NCBI RefSeq assembly: GCF_002741075.1
Contig: NZ_CP016634.1
Coordinates: 124,001 to 188,000 of the forward strand
Origin: Pseudomonas putida
GTDB taxonomy: Bacteria > Pseudomonadota > Gammaproteobacteria > Pseudomonadales > Pseudomonadaceae
Length of the DNA stretch: 64,000 bases
Reading direction: 5' to 3'
This document shows, piece after piece, positions 63,957 to 64,000 of the stretch. The notes under the pieces are model-generated. The model worked only from the letters and a program-made list of their open reading frames with translations. It was not told where the DNA came from and ran no database searches. Position numbers and translations under genes: made by a program. Numbering within the stretch: position 1 is the first letter of the stretch; every line of letters starts with the position of its first letter.

Positions 63957-64000
63957 CGTTGGGGGTGTGCAGCAGTTGTCGAACCTGACGGGCGGCGCTA

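Overview
The window is chromosomal DNA from a GC-rich gammaproteobacterium, almost certainly a Pseudomonas of the P. putida group. Three things point there: the gene order (carbonic anhydrase/SulP, coxBA-ctaG-coxC, metNIQ, katE, zur-znuCBA, polA-ErsA-engB, cytochrome c4, dsbA, dgcH, ampDh2, kinB-algB, gltP), the protein sequences, and the short inverted REP pairs (core like CGCGGGTAAACCCGC) found between genes. No rRNA, tRNA, CRISPR array or insertion sequence was recognised. Species names are inference from synteny; no database search was done.

Region 1 (1-9510, minus strand) is an accessory type I secretion locus: a TolC-like outer-membrane protein, a C39-like ABC exporter, an HlyD-family adaptor, two or three small exported proteins, and a giant RTX protein that runs off the left edge. 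The RTX protein carries a subtilase-like domain after its repeats. The layout resembles protease/inhibitor type I loci such as apr, and the small proteins are paralogous to each other.

Region 2 (9949-21911) holds a beta-carbonic anhydrase, a SulP transporter, and a complete caa3/aa3-type cytochrome c oxidase set: coxB (with fused cytochrome c), coxA, ctaG, coxC, SURF1, a SCO-like protein with its own CxxxC, ctaA, ctaB and sco. Region 3 (22032-32287) covers nutrients and stress: metNIQ methionine uptake, the large catalase KatE, a lipoprotein, the Zur-controlled zinc importer znuCB/znuA with a Zur-box candidate, and homoserine kinase.

Region 4 (32363-47305) contains polA, a small RNA matching ErsA with its own AlgU-type promoter and terminator, engB, two c-type cytochromes, dsbA, an endonuclease/exonuclease/phosphatase-family protein, the diguanylate cyclase DgcH, the amidase AmpDh2, a CSS-EAL phosphodiesterase and the KinB/AlgB two-component pair. 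Immediately downstream of algB, region 5 (47306-49477) encodes a BON-domain protein, a small membrane protein, a DUF1328 protein and an Ivy-type lysozyme inhibitor. Two sites with textbook sigma-54 spacing precede these genes, which suggests an AlgB-controlled envelope-defence module.

Region 6 (49478-64000) starts with a 730-bp gene-free stretch containing a structured-RNA candidate. It continues with gltP, a SpmAB-like protein, a four-gene MCE/Mla-type lipid transport operon, a DUF5924-like membrane protein, a membrane-anchored M16 peptidase, a Na/Pi cotransporter, a TerC protein, a CitMHS transporter and a GFA-family protein.
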